A stretch of 64,000 nucleotides of DNA, taken from positions 2,137,306 to 2,201,305 of the forward strand of contig NZ_LUKD01000001.1 of the NCBI RefSeq assembly GCF_001592745.1, read 5' to 3'. Numbering within the stretch: the first letter of the stretch is position 1; the number at the start of each line of letters is the position of its first letter. Origin of the DNA: Bdellovibrio bacteriovorus. GTDB lineage: Bacteria; Bdellovibrionota; Bdellovibrionia; Bdellovibrionales; Bdellovibrionaceae. This document shows positions 26,317-36,964 of the stretch, in pieces. The translations under genes and the position numbers were made by a program. The notes beneath the pieces are model-generated. The model did no database searches. It was not told the DNA's origin and worked only from the letters and a program-made list of their open reading frames with translations.

Positions 26317-26342
26317 AAGGCCGCCGTGAGCGGCCTTTTTCT
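26317..26342 (+). terminator. Terminator of sfsA
   Basis: AAGGCCGC, loop CGTGA, GCGGCCTT, then TTTCTTTT, five bases after the stop. Confidence 0.85.
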
Positions 26343-26343
26343 T

Positions 26344-26760
26344 TTAATGATGTGAAACATTCGAAAGGATTTCGTGACTAAGACGAGCATCCTTCGCGCG
26401 GTTTGCGACATCGCCTAGGCTGACCATGCCGACCAAGCGTTTATCTTTGTTGACGACAGGCAAGCGGCGGTGCTGGTGACGACTCATTTTTTCTTTCACT
26501 TCATCGATGCTGTCTTCTTCAAAACAGTAGTTAATGCCTTGGCTCATGACTTCTTCCACTTTCGTACGGCGGGGATCCTTGCCTTGAGCCACGACGCGAA
26601 TCGTGATGTCTCGATCGGTGATCATGCCAATCATTTTATCGTCTTTCTCAACAGGAACGGATCCGCAGTCTTCATTAAGCATGATTTGCGCGGCTTCAAA
26701 TACACTGTGCTCAAAATTAATCACTTTTGCTTTGGGGGTCATCACGTCACGAACTTTCAT
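26344..26760 (-). CDS. Two-CBS-domain protein
   Basis: A 138-residue protein made of a CBS pair: MKVRDVMTPKAKVINFEHSV begins the first repeat (residues 1-60) and KVEEVMSQGINYCFEEDSI the second (about 72-125). GMITDRDITIRVVAQGKDP and RRLPVVNKDKRLVGMVSLGDVA are typical strand-helix blocks that bind adenine nucleotides. Freestanding CBS pairs are energy or ligand sensors. Start at 26760 has an AAGGAG ribosome binding site; frames further upstream have none. Confidence 0.88.
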   Translation of the reverse strand: MKVRDVMTPKAKVINFEHSVFEAAQIMLNEDCGSVPVEKDDKMIGMITDRDITIRVVAQGKDPRRTKVEEVMSQGINYCFEEDSIDEVKEKMSRHQHRRLPVVNKDKRLVGMVSLGDVANRAKDARLSHEILSNVSHH

Positions 26761-26843
26761 AGAGAGATCTCCTTTTTGCCACCAAGGATAAAAGCAATCT
26801 TCCCGAGAAGAATTCAAAATTTCGATGTATTATAACGGGGACT

Positions 26844-27314
26844 TTATTTGTCTTCTTTTTTTATGACCGAGATTGAACCATTGTTTTCTAAGACGGCCAG
26901 TTTCACTTGCTCCAACCGAGTGCAGCCTTCTTGACGAAGTGATTCGTCAATCTCGTGGCGGGTCATCTTTTCTTTTTTCACCAGCTTTTCATTTATTTTT
27001 CCATTGTAGATTAAAACCTGTGGAATGCCATCGATGATATTTGCAGCCTTTTTGCTTTTGAAAGATATTATCCCAATCAAGTGATCGATCGCAAAAAGTG
27101 TGGCCGCGGTGATGAGGCCACCTTGCAAAGATTCATCGCCTCCACTCATAGAGTTTTGAACGCCGTCCGCAACAATCAGAAGTAAAACAAAATCAAAAGG
27201 GGACGACTCTGAGATTTGTCTTTTGCCTGTCAACCGAAGAGCGATCAGTAGAAAGAGATAGACAATCAAAGCACGAACAATCATTTCGCCAGCGGGTACG
27301 GCCATCTCAAACAT
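26844..27314 (-). CDS. DUF421 (YetF-like) membrane protein
   Basis: A 156-residue protein with two to three N-terminal membrane helices (about 8-25 and 40-60) containing the family block [30 protein letters not shown], followed by a short cytoplasmic domain with [15 protein letters not shown] and [17 protein letters not shown]421/YetF proteins have no assigned biochemical role. It diverges from the alcohol dehydrogenase gene. Confidence 0.85.
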   Translation of the reverse strand: MFEMAVPAGEMIVRALIVYLFLLIALRLTGKRQISESSPFDFVLLLIVADGVQNSMSGGDESLQGGLITAATLFAIDHLIGIISFKSKKAANIIDGIPQVLIYNGKINEKLVKKEKMTRHEIDESLRQEGCTRLEQVKLAVLENNGSISVIKKEDK

Positions 27315-27461
27315 AGTTTGCCTCCCATGAAGTCATGTTACGTCACCAAGGAAGAACTAAGGACATGTGTTTTGCCAGCGTGTCAGAAGAAAAAGGGATT
27401 TGCCTCTTTGGGCTCCGGGCATACAATTGTGCCTTATATTGTTACTAATCAGGAGTTAAAC

Positions 27462-28508
27462 ATGACAACAACTCAAGCCTTTGCTGCTCATAAACCCAAT
27501 GAAGCTTTAAAACCTTTTTCTTTCGAGCGTCGCGAGCCTCGCGCTAATGATGTGGCGATTGATATTGAATTCTGTGGCGTGTGCCACTCCGATTTGCACC
27601 AAGTTCGTGACGAGTGGGGGAAAGGGATTTTTCCTATGGTTCCAGGTCACGAGATCGTGGGCAAGGTGACTGCGGTGGGGGCCTCCGTGAAGAAGTTCAA
27701 AGTGGGCGATCGCGTCGGTGTGGGCTGTATGGTGGATTCATGTTTAAGCTGCCCATCTTGCTCTGAAGGACTTGAGCAGTTCTGTGAGCAGGGAATGATT
27801 GGCACTTATAACTCCATGGAAAAAGACGGTAAGACCGTCACTCAAGGTGGCTATTCAACGAAGATTGTTGTCCGTGAAGAGTTCGTGTTGCGCATTCCCG
27901 ATAATATTCCCATGGATAAAGCAGCACCTTTGTTGTGTGCGGGTATCACGACTTATTCTCCGCTTCGTCACTGGAATGTAAAACCAGGAACGAAAGTGGC
28001 CGTGATGGGTTTGGGAGGCTTGGGACATATGGCAGTGAAACTTGCGTCAGCGATGGGTGCCGAGGTGACCGTCATCAGTTCTTCCATGAAGAAGAAAGAA
28101 GACGCCGTGCGCTTGGGTGCCAAAAACTATGTTGTCGGCTCTGATCCCGAGACAGCAAAGAACTACAATCGCTACTTTGATGTGATCATCAACACGGTTT
28201 CTGCGGGATTGAATTTGAATCAGTATCTGCAATTGGTAAAACGTGATGGTTCGATGGTTCTTCTGGGAGTGCCTGAAAAACCAGAACCGGTTCATCCTTT
28301 CCCACTTATCATGGCCCGTCGCAGTCTTGCGGGTTCTTTGATTGGTGGCATCGCTGAAACTCAAGAGATGTTGGACTTCTGCGGCGCTAAGAACATCACT
28401 CCGGATATCGAGGTGATTCCTATTCAGAAAATCAACGAGGCCTACGAAAGAATGTTGAAAGGGGACGTTCGCTATCGCTTCGTGATTGATATTTCCTCTC
28501 TGAAATAA
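27462..28508 (+). CDS. NAD(P)-dependent zinc alcohol dehydrogenase (YahK/CAD type)
   Basis: A 348-residue medium-chain dehydrogenase. The catalytic zinc ligands are in [12 protein letters not shown] and PGHEIVG. The structural zinc site is C-x2-C-x2-C-x7-C ([16 protein letters not shown]). [17 protein letters not shown] is the cofactor Rossmann motif. This is the cinnamyl-alcohol-dehydrogenase-like family that reduces aldehydes with NADPH. ATG 27462 has an AGGAG ribosome binding site; the frame extends upstream without one. Confidence 0.93.
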   Translation: MTTTQAFAAHKPNEALKPFSFERREPRANDVAIDIEFCGVCHSDLHQVRDEWGKGIFPMVPGHEIVGKVTAVGASVKKFKVGDRVGVGCMVDSCLSCPSCSEGLEQFCEQGMIGTYNSMEKDGKTVTQGGYSTKIVVREEFVLRIPDNIPMDKAAPLLCAGITTYSPLRHWNVKPGTKVAVMGLGGLGHMAVKLASAMGAEVTVISSSMKKKEDAVRLGAKNYVVGSDPETAKNYNRYFDVIINTVSAGLNLNQYLQLVKRDGSMVLLGVPEKPEPVHPFPLIMARRSLAGSLIGGIAETQEMLDFCGAKNITPDIEVIPIQKINEAYERMLKGDVRYRFVIDISSLK

Positions 28509-28526
28509 GTCCTGTAAAAACGTCTA

Positions 28527-28566
28527 GAGTTCCGACAGTTTTCCTCTAAAAAGCTGTCGAGAACTC
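28527..28566 (+). terminator. Hairpin after the alcohol dehydrogenase gene
   Basis: GAGTTC-CGACAG pairs with CTGTCG-(A)-GAACTC over 12 bp with one bulge. No T-tract follows, so termination is uncertain and another RNA role is possible. Confidence 0.45.
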
Positions 28567-28585
28567 AGCCGTTTCTAAAAAGTTT

Positions 28586-28612
28586 TAAGTTTTAAAAATG
28601 AGTGACCGATGG
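28586..28612 (+). promoter_or_regulatory. Weak sigma-28-like promoter before the L,D-transpeptidase
   Basis: TAAG at 28586-28589 and ACCGATGG at 28605-28612, 15 bases apart. It differs from TAAA-N15-GCCGATAA at several positions, so confidence is low. The start codon lies 28 bases further on. Confidence 0.3.
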
Positions 28613-28640
28613 GCTCTGTGTAACCACACGGAGGATCGGT

Positions 28641-29396
28641 ATGATGTCTATCTCACCTGGTAAAGTCATAATGACGATAGCTTTCACCTTCACACTCGCC
28701 GCATGCGGAAATCAAATGCCCGCACTTCCAGACGACCCCAACAACGAGCCTGTCGCTACCAATCCTGACGATAATGGCGGGCAGGGAAGCACAGAACTTC
28801 CATCGATCGTAGAACCCACACCCACAGAGCCTGTGACGCCTCCCACGTTAAGTGAGCGCGAACAGATTCTGAAGAATTACGACTATGTAGATCCGAACCA
28901 CATTGTCCCGACAGAGCATTTAGAAGAAGCGCTGATTTATTTTCATAAAAATAAAAGCAGTTTCAAAAATCAAACAGTGATTTCAGTTTTGGATTTCAGC
29001 CAGAAATCGACACAGAAACGTTGGTACTTTATCAATATGTCGACGGGAAGTGTGTGGAACATTCACGTGTCGCATGGAAAAGGTTCTGACAGCAATCACG
29101 ATGGTTATGCAGAGAAGTTCAGCAATGTGTCGGGTTCAAATGCCAGCTCTTTAGGTTTCTATAAAACCGCAGAAACTTATCAGGGCAGCAACGGCTATTC
29201 GTTGCGCTTAGACGGATTGTCTTCAACGAACTCCAACGCCCGTTCACGCGCGATTGTCGTTCACGGGGCTAGTTATGTTCAAGATTCAAGTGTGATCCAG
29301 GGAAGAAGCTGGGGATGTCCCGCGGTTTCGTCTACAAACCGCGATAAGGTCATCAATATGATCAAAGGCGGAAGTCTGATTTACGCGACAAACTAA
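28641..29396 (+). CDS. Murein L,D-transpeptidase lipoprotein (YkuD_2 type)
   Basis: About 251 residues. Signal peptide near residues 1-20 (TIAFTFTLAAC) with lipobox LAAC, then a Pro/Thr/Glu-rich linker, and a catalytic domain with HVSHGKGSDSNHDG, IVVHGASYV and RSWGCPAVS. The H-x-G-A and S-x-G-C-P-A blocks hold the His and catalytic Cys of the PF13645 group, which builds 3-3 cross-links or remodels peptidoglycan. Start ATG 28641 has a GGAGGA ribosome binding site. Relevant to predatory wall remodelling by inference. Confidence 0.9.
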   Translation: MMSISPGKVIMTIAFTFTLAACGNQMPALPDDPNNEPVATNPDDNGGQGSTELPSIVEPTPTEPVTPPTLSEREQILKNYDYVDPNHIVPTEHLEEALIYFHKNKSSFKNQTVISVLDFSQKSTQKRWYFINMSTGSVWNIHVSHGKGSDSNHDGYAEKFSNVSGSNASSLGFYKTAETYQGSNGYSLRLDGLSSTNSNARSRAIVVHGASYVQDSSVIQGRSWGCPAVSSTNRDKVINMIKGGSLIYATN

Positions 29397-29776
29397 AGAA
29401 GTTTCAGTTGTTCACCTACAAGCTTCTTTAAGTTTTCCACGTAACCGACATACTCTTCCATATCCAAACGCTCATCGGCACGAACATGGGCGTTTGTGGC
29501 GTTGTAGGGAGTTAATTCGATTACATCCGCGTGAGAAGAAATCGCAGCGAAGTTGTTTTCTTCTAGAACTTGCATCAAGGCGTCAAGATCATGACCTTCT
29601 TCATCCGAAGGGTATTCCAAGCCGCGCATTTCGCACAATGCTTTCAAATATTTTTCACAAGCTTGAGCTAAATTATAGCCAACCATATCGTGCTGCTTTT
29701 CATCATGCAGATTCTTTTTAGCAAGATCCAAATCGTCCTGAGCTTTAAGAATGAGAGATTTTGCGTGAGCGCTCAT
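29393..29776 (-). CDS. HEPN domain protein
   Basis: A 127-residue all-helical protein with the HEPN block NLAQACEKYLKALCEMRGLEYPSDEEGHDLDALMQ. HEPN proteins are often paired with MNT nucleotidyltransferases as toxin-antitoxin systems, but no such partner is adjacent and the Rx4-6H nuclease motif is not present. So it is probably a non-catalytic member. Start at 29776 has an AGGAG ribosome binding site. Its stop overlaps the end of the L,D-transpeptidase gene by four bases, tail to tail. Confidence 0.8.
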   Translation of the reverse strand: MSAHAKSLILKAQDDLDLAKKNLHDEKQHDMVGYNLAQACEKYLKALCEMRGLEYPSDEEGHDLDALMQVLEENNFAAISSHADVIELTPYNATNAHVRADERLDMEEYVGYVENLKKLVGEQLKLL

Positions 29777-29860
29777 GAAGACTCCTGTTTTTAAGGTTGA
29801 TGGCTCTACTTTAGTCTGAGTCTTAGCGCCGTGCCAAAGAAATTCGCGTTTAAAAATAAA

Positions 29861-29887
29861 AAAACCCGCGGGGACACCGCGGGTTTT
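29861..29887. terminator. Bidirectional terminator downstream of the DsbA-like gene
   Basis: AAAACCCGCGG, loop GGACA, CCGCGGGTTTT: 11-bp stem with long A/T runs on both sides, strongest for the minus-strand gene. Confidence 0.9.
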
Positions 29888-29909
29888 TGAAGTTTCGGTA
29901 AGAAACGAA

Positions 29910-30692
29910 TTATTTCTTAGCAGCCAAGTGACGATCGATGATGTCCTTGAACTCAGAGAACGGGTAAGCACCACGTAAAGAAACACCGTTGATCAAGAAA
30001 CCTGGAGTTCCAGAGAAACCGAACTTACGAGCTTCTTCCATGTCCGCTTCAATGCGTTTAGTGATGGCTTCGCTGTTAAGATCTTTTTCAAGTCTCTTCA
30101 TGTCAGCGCCTGCTTTTTTAGCAGATTCTTTCAAAGAACCTTCTTTTTTAGTACGTAGGTCACCTTGGTTTTCGAAAACTAGGTTGTAGAACTTTTCAGC
30201 TTTAGCATGGTCTTGCATTGCGATAGCTTCGAAGTATCTAGCTGCTGGCATCGCCATTGGATGGAAGTCCAAAGGAAGGTGCTTGTAAACAACACGAACG
30301 TCTTTTGGGTAAGCTTTCATCACTTCATCAACTGTCGCGTGACCTTTAGAGCAGTATGGGCACTCGAAGTCAGAATATTCAATGATCGTCACTTTAGCGT
30401 CTTTTGGACCAAAGATAACGCGGCCTTCTTCAACTGCAGGTTGAAGTGGGTTTGCGAATTCCTCATCACGCTTTTTGCCTTCTTCAGCAACGGCTTTTTC
30501 TTGAGCTTTACGTTGTGCATTTTGAGCTGCTTTATTTACAACTTCGATAAATGCTTCAGGGTCTTTTTCGATAGCTACGAAAACGATGCTTGGATCTTTT
30601 TCTACTGCTTCTTTAAGTTGTTTTGCAGAAGGAGCACAGTTCACTAGGGAAAGTGCCAACGCGCCGATGCTAAGAATCTTTAGTGCTTTCAA
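29910..30692 (-). CDS. DsbA-family thioredoxin-fold lipoprotein
   Basis: A 260-residue lipoprotein with signal MKALKILSIGALALSLVNC (lipobox LVNC). After a charged linker the thioredoxin fold begins at about residue 90; the active site is ECPYCSKGH (CPYC) and the cis-Pro loop is SGTPGFLINGV. VYKHLPLDFHPMAMPAARYFEAI is typical of the DsbA/ DSBA-like thioredoxin group. It likely oxidises or isomerises disulphides in the periplasm. The start codon is TTG at 30692, supported by GGAGG five bases upstream. Confidence 0.9.
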   Translation of the reverse strand: MKALKILSIGALALSLVNCAPSAKQLKEAVEKDPSIVFVAIEKDPEAFIEVVNKAAQNAQRKAQEKAVAEEGKKRDEEFANPLQPAVEEGRVIFGPKDAKVTIIEYSDFECPYCSKGHATVDEVMKAYPKDVRVVYKHLPLDFHPMAMPAARYFEAIAMQDHAKAEKFYNLVFENQGDLRTKKEGSLKESAKKAGADMKRLEKDLNSEAITKRIEADMEEARKFGFSGTPGFLINGVSLRGAYPFSEFKDIIDRHLAAKK

Positions 30693-30898
30693 TGTTTCCT
30701 CCGAGATGGATGATTAAGTTTTTAAGCCCTTTTATTTGACATTATTTTTCGATCGTTGAGAAGCGAAAACGCTCTAGCCCAAGGTCGGTTTAAACAAACA
30801 CCTGTCTTCCCGGGTTTCTTGGCGGAAAAGTGTTTTATTATGCGACAGAAGGGTGTTCTGGTCTTGTCTAGCGCGCGAGCGTCTTTAAACTCGAAAAT

Positions 30899-31543
30899 AT
30901 GAAAAAAGCAAATTTCCTTTTAACAATGATCATCTATGTATTTTGCGCACAGGCCCATGCGGGTTTGCTGTTTAACTACTCTCAACTGGCACTAAAAGAT
31001 CTTGATCAAATGAATAAATTGGTCAACGACAAGGTGAAAGAGTCCAAAAAATCGAGCAGCGGAAAGGTTGTTCCGTTGAAAGAAGCATTGCAGGCTGTTT
31101 ATTCTCGGCCAAATGACGATGACATGATCGACAAAATCGTGGCTCCGTTGCGGTCGAATTTAGATGAATTGGAGTCCTGGGAAAAAACGATCAGTCAATT
31201 AACTGACGAAGCTATCAACGCGCTGAAAAATCCTCGGGCTTTTAAACCGGTCGTGCAGACGACGTACGTCATTTTCTTGGAAAATCTTTTGGCAGAGGTC
31301 AAACCTTACGTAAAAAGTGAAGGCTTCGAACGCCAGATTGTAGAACGGGTGCGGGATGCAAAGATTGAAGTTTCGAAAGAGGCTGTCAACGAACGCAAAC
31401 TTCGCACGATGAAATCGACAGCGTCTCCTTCAGAAATTGCGGAAAAAATTCTGTCTCAAAGCACAAAGCCTGCGGAAACAACGCCGGCTGCGGACGAAAA
31501 ATCGTCTGAAACTTCGGCAGAAAATACTTCTTCCGGGCAATAA
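30899..31543 (+). CDS. Secreted protein, unknown
   Basis: Not recognised. The 214 residues have a signal peptide (MKKANFLLTMIIYVFCAQAHA), a helical Lys/Glu/Leu-rich middle (about 30-160) and a low-complexity Ser/Thr/Glu/Ala tail (from about 175). No ribosome binding site is seen before ATG 30899, which suggests a leaderless or weakly translated message. Confidence 0.7.
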   Translation: MKKANFLLTMIIYVFCAQAHAGLLFNYSQLALKDLDQMNKLVNDKVKESKKSSSGKVVPLKEALQAVYSRPNDDDMIDKIVAPLRSNLDELESWEKTISQLTDEAINALKNPRAFKPVVQTTYVIFLENLLAEVKPYVKSEGFERQIVERVRDAKIEVSKEAVNERKLRTMKSTASPSEIAEKILSQSTKPAETTPAADEKSSETSAENTSSGQ

Positions 31544-31638
31544 TTTCCCTCGACCAGACCGGCTCTTGGCAAATTCGACCACGGGCCAGCGTCAAACGAT
31601 AGATCTCCTCAAGTCTCAAAAAATCGCCTCAAATTGAC

Positions 31639-31666
31639 TCAAGTTCTCACGAACTCCTACCGATAG
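31639..31666 (+). promoter_or_regulatory. Sigma-28-like promoter for the CpaF operon
   Basis: TCAA at 31639-31642 and ACCGATAG at 31659-31666, 16 bases apart (consensus 15). Near-matching -10 and one-mismatch -35. Start codon 31714 is 48 bases downstream. Confidence 0.45.
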
Positions 31667-31713
31667 AAACAACATGTGGGCTGGATGCCCTTAGAGCAAT
31701 TAGGAGGATTCGA

Positions 31714-31992
31714 ATGTTTCTGCAAGGCGATTTGCAAATAGTGTTTGATGCGCTTTACACCGTAGGTGCCATTGACCCTGTTTTGAAATTGGATTGGAGC
31801 GAAGTCACAAAAGACATGATGGCAAATCCACAGGTCTTGAGTGATGCGTTTCATTTGATTAATTCTTGCAAAGGCGACAAAGACCTCCTGATTCAAAAGC
31901 TCCACATGATGGATCCGAGATCCGTGAATTATATCGCTATGGAGGTGGCACGTGAATTTTGTGAGTTCCAAGATCGTACAGAGCTGCACTAA
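31714..31992 (+). CDS. Small protein heading the CpaF operon, unknown
   Basis: Not recognised; 92 residues, soluble, mixed hydrophobic and acidic, no signal peptide. It has a strong TAGGAGGAT ribosome binding site. The next gene starts 41 bases before its end in another frame, so translation is coupled. Context ties it to the cupredoxin-like protein and the CpaF-type ATPase. Confidence 0.75.
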   Translation: MFLQGDLQIVFDALYTVGAIDPVLKLDWSEVTKDMMANPQVLSDAFHLINSCKGDKDLLIQKLHMMDPRSVNYIAMEVAREFCEFQDRTELH

Positions 31993-32458
31993 GATTGCAT
32001 TGCTTCTACTGATCACTCAAAGCGCGTTTGCCTGGGAAGTGGATTTTTCTCGTCGCCAAGTTCAATTCAACGACGTTAAAAATGAAGATCGCTTGCCTGC
32101 GAGCATTAAAGAAGATCAAAGCGTGATTTTAACGAAAGTCTTTGATGCTGTTGAACCTGCTCAAGACATCGTGATCATGAATACCGACAAAGGTTTTGTT
32201 CCTGAAGTCGTCCGCTTGAAAAAAGGTGGCAACTACCGCATTCACGTGGTGAACGTGAATGGCAAAGAGAAAAATGTCAGCTTTGTTTTGGATGCTTTTT
32301 CTGAGCACCACAACACGGTGTTTGGAGAACAGAAAACATTCTCTGTGTCGCCAAAAACAGACGGCATTTTTTCTTATCAATGCCCGGAAACAGCGGTTCA
32401 AGGAAAGTTCATTATTTATTCTGATATTGCGGCAGACAGAAAACCTGCCTCTCATTAA
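31952..32458 (+). CDS. Exported cupredoxin-like protein
   Basis: A 168-residue protein with a signal peptide (CTKIALLLLITQSAFA) and a beta-sandwich region at about 70-155: FVPEVVRLKKGGNYRIHVVN, SFVLDAFSEHHNTVFGEQKTF, and FSYQCPETAVQGKFII. The outline is cupredoxin-like, but the usual second His and Met after the Cys are missing, so a classical copper site is unlikely. The start codon is GTG at 31952, with GGAGG seven bases upstream. It overlaps the previous gene by 41 bases and precedes the CpaF gene by 17. Confidence 0.75.
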   Translation: MNFVSSKIVQSCTKIALLLLITQSAFAWEVDFSRRQVQFNDVKNEDRLPASIKEDQSVILTKVFDAVEPAQDIVIMNTDKGFVPEVVRLKKGGNYRIHVVNVNGKEKNVSFVLDAFSEHHNTVFGEQKTFSVSPKTDGIFSYQCPETAVQGKFIIYSDIAADRKPASH

Positions 32459-32475
32459 TTCGGAAGGTCGCACCC

Positions 32476-33588
32476 ATGTCTGATAAGTCGAGCGTTTTCA
32501 AACAGACCATTCAGCAGAATTTAGGTCCTGTCTTGAAGTACCTTGATGACAAGGGTGTTTCCGAAATTCTTATCAACGGACACCAAGAAATTTTCGTCGA
32601 AAAAAAGGGGAAGCTCGAAAGAGTCCCTGAAACTTTTCCGTCCGAAGATGATCTGCGCGCGGCGGTGAACAGTATCGCCCAAAGCGTGGGTCGACGTATC
32701 GATGACGAATCGCCTCGTCTTGATGCGCGTTTGCCGGATGGTTCACGTATCGCGGCGGTGATCCCGCCAATGTCCCGTAAGGGCACGACACTTTCTATTC
32801 GTAAATTTACCAATAATAAAATCACTTTTGCGGACTACATCAAGTTTGGCGCAATCACTGAAGATGGCGCGCGCTTTTTGGATATCTGCATGTTCTTAGG
32901 AAAAAACATCATTGTCAGCGGTGGTACCGGTTCCGGTAAAACCACATTGCTTTCGCTTTTGTGCACGCGCATTCCTAAGGGTCAGCGTGTGATGGTGATC
33001 GAAGACTCTTCCGAACTTCAAGTGGATTACGAACACGTCGTGATGTTTGAAACTCGTCAAGCCGACCAAATGGGGAAGGGCGAAGTTTCCATCAAAGATC
33101 TTTTAAAAAGTGCTCTTCGTTTAAGACCCGATCGCATCATCGTGGGGGAGGTTCGTTCTAGCGAAGCTCTTGAACTTTTGAATGCGATGAACACCGGTCA
33201 CAAAGGGTGTATGGGCACGGTCCACGCCAACACGCCTGAAGATGCCATTGTCCGTTTGGAAGCCTTGGCTCAAGGTGGGGACGGTAAGATCAGCGAAAAA
33301 GCTTTGCGCTCGCAAGTCGTCTCGGCGATCGAAATTATTATCCAAGTTTCCCGTTTTTCAGACGGATCTCGCCGTATCGCCGCAATCAGCGAAGTGCGCG
33401 GATTTAATAGCGATGGTTCGTACAACGTTGTTCCCATTTTTGAAATGTCCCGTCTTACACGCCGTCCCGACGGAACCCTGGAAGGAAAGCTCCAAGCGAC
33501 CGGCAACGTGCCGACATTCATGGACGAAATCATCGACAACAACCTCCCATTCCCAAAAGCCAAGTTCAACAAACCCCAAGCCGCATAG
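32476..33588 (+). CDS. CpaF/TadA-type secretion ATPase
   Basis: A 370-residue type II/IV secretion ATPase. N-terminal domain to about 130; Walker A GGTGSGKT at 149-156; Asp box [11 protein letters not shown]; Walker [10 protein letters not shown]; His box [18 protein letters not shown]. It resembles CpaF/TadA, which power Flp/Tad pilus assembly. No pilin, TadB/C, CpaB or secretin gene is adjacent, so it is orphaned or partners genes elsewhere. It forms an operon with the two preceding small genes. Confidence 0.9.
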   Translation: MSDKSSVFKQTIQQNLGPVLKYLDDKGVSEILINGHQEIFVEKKGKLERVPETFPSEDDLRAAVNSIAQSVGRRIDDESPRLDARLPDGSRIAAVIPPMSRKGTTLSIRKFTNNKITFADYIKFGAITEDGARFLDICMFLGKNIIVSGGTGSGKTTLLSLLCTRIPKGQRVMVIEDSSELQVDYEHVVMFETRQADQMGKGEVSIKDLLKSALRLRPDRIIVGEVRSSEALELLNAMNTGHKGCMGTVHANTPEDAIVRLEALAQGGDGKISEKALRSQVVSAIEIIIQVSRFSDGSRRIAAISEVRGFNSDGSYNVVPIFEMSRLTRRPDGTLEGKLQATGNVPTFMDEIIDNNLPFPKAKFNKPQAA

Positions 33589-33590
33589 CG

Positions 33591-33666
33591 CGAGGCTTGT
33601 GAAAACGACCCGATCGACTGCGTTGTCGAGCTTTGTCTTCCGCTCGAGTCATTTTGACAAGCCTCG
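33591..33666. repeat. Palindromic intergenic element, short copy
   Basis: 19-bp outer arms (33591-33609 and 33648-33666) pair at 17 positions. The interior contains CCCGATCGACTGCGTTG and TTGTCTTCCGCTC, both shared with the element at 42392-42516, so this looks like a related, shorter REP-like copy. It starts two bases after the CpaF stop. Confidence 0.75.
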
Positions 33667-33679
33667 TCATTTCTTGAGA

Positions 33680-33700
33680 GTGCCTGCTTCTTTTTTGTAA
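33680..33700 (+). repeat. Dispersed 3'-flanking repeat, copy 2
   Basis: GTGCCTGCTTCTTTTTTGTA plus one A: a 21-base match to the copy after doxX. Lies downstream of the palindromic element. Confidence 0.75.
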
Positions 33701-33769
33701 CCCTGGGTGTCATCGGGAATTCGGCATTATATAGTTTAAATGGCTACCGATTTACGCTAAGACTTCGTC

Positions 33770-36047
<2,278 letters not shown>

Positions 36048-36050
<3 letters not shown>

Positions 36051-36071
36051 AAGGTGCCTGCTTCTTTTTTG
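36048..36071 (+). repeat. Dispersed 3'-flanking repeat, copy 3
   Basis: 24 bases, including the eno stop codon, identical to those after doxX (15482-15505). Core GGTGCCTGCTTCTTTTTTG. Confidence 0.8.
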
Positions 36072-36087
36072 GGTCTACACCGCAGCA

Positions 36088-36118
36088 AAGAGGAACTCGA
36101 AACGAGTTCCTCTTTTTT
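36088..36118 (+). terminator. Terminator of eno
   Basis: AAGAGGAACTCG, loop AAA, CGAGTTCCTCTT, then TTTT: 12-bp stem. Confidence 0.92.
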
Positions 36119-36147
36119 GAAAAGAACTTAGATTTGAATCTAAAAAT

Positions 36148-36177
36148 AAAAAGGCGATCCATACGGATCGCCTTTTT
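36148..36177. terminator. Bidirectional terminator
   Basis: AAAAAGGCGATCC, loop ATAC, GGATCGCCTTTTT: 13-bp stem, serving the minus-strand gene ending at 36203 and probably eno readthrough. Confidence 0.9.
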
Positions 36178-36202
36178 CGTTTTTAGTCGAGCTAACTACG
36201 TC

Positions 36203-36865
36203 TTACTTAACCAAGTACATCGGAACATTTGCAACCGATAGAGACAGAGTGCCAGAACCCTCGACTGCCGTCAGATAGTGGAAAAGCTCAAGTCTGTTGT
36301 GATTTGTGTTGAACAAAGAGGCATTGAAAAGATTTGTAGTATCAAATTTCAAAGCTCCGCCTTCTTCTGTTAAAGAAGCAAAGACCGTCAATGTATTGAA
36401 AGGATTCAACCAAACCTGAACTTGATCCCAACCTTTCGGTGGAGCTACAGGAAGAACCCAAGGGCCTTGGGAAGTCGTAACATACATCGCAGTTTCTTTT
36501 GCAAAGTCAGAAGCCGTAGTCACGCATTCTTCATTGTCATTTTGGATTGAAGTCGTCGCTGTAAGATCCATAGTGCGCACCAAAGTATTTCCAGTGATAA
36601 CATTCTTAACTGTCGTTACCAAAGTACCAACCTTGAAGTTCAATGAAGAAACACAGAAGTTTTCGCCATCATCATGACGTTGGCTTCTTTTGATTTCAGA
36701 AGTAACCACCTGATTGTTAGCTGTGAACTGAACTGTCACCTCATACAGGCCTGCATTGAAGCCCCCGTAAGTATTTGTAAGGTCTAACGTTGCTTTACCA
36801 GTAAGGTCTGCAGCGAACGCCGTTAAAGAAGCAAATAGAACAGCAAAAAAAGCGATTTTTTTCAT
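36203..36865 (-). CDS. Secreted protein, unknown
   Basis: Not recognised. About 220 residues with signal peptide MKKIAFFAVLFASLTAFA; the mature part is Thr/Asn-rich with beta-type alternation, and a pair of cysteines (FCVSS, ECVTT). It probably folds as an extracytoplasmic beta protein. Start at 36865 has a GGAG ribosome binding site; a GTG at 36877 has none. It diverges from nothing nearby and lies just downstream of the catalase terminus. Confidence 0.75.
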   Translation of the reverse strand: MKKIAFFAVLFASLTAFAADLTGKATLDLTNTYGGFNAGLYEVTVQFTANNQVVTSEIKRSQRHDDGENFCVSSLNFKVGTLVTTVKNVITGNTLVRTMDLTATTSIQNDNEECVTTASDFAKETAMYVTTSQGPWVLPVAPPKGWDQVQVWLNPFNTLTVFASLTEEGGALKFDTTNLFNASLFNTNHNRLELFHYLTAVEGSGTLSLSVANVPMYLVK

Positions 36866-36964
36866 ATGAATCTCCACGTCTTAAAGTGGAGACGTTATGG
36901 CCGTCCTATCGCTGAAACTCAAGTTTGGAAACTGTCAGGGTTCTGTTAGGACGGCCGAAGCTAA

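Noticed and set aside
27418..27434. GGCATACAATTGTGCC as a palindromic operator before the alcohol dehydrogenase
   Set aside because: The arms pair only imperfectly and no known operator matches.
29393..29776. HEPN gene as half of a toxin-antitoxin pair
   Set aside because: No nucleotidyltransferase partner adjacent and no Rx4-6H motif.
31947..31962. TGGCACG resembling a sigma-54 -24 element
   Set aside because: The -12 GC element is missing, and it overlaps the ribosome binding site and start of the cupredoxin-like gene.
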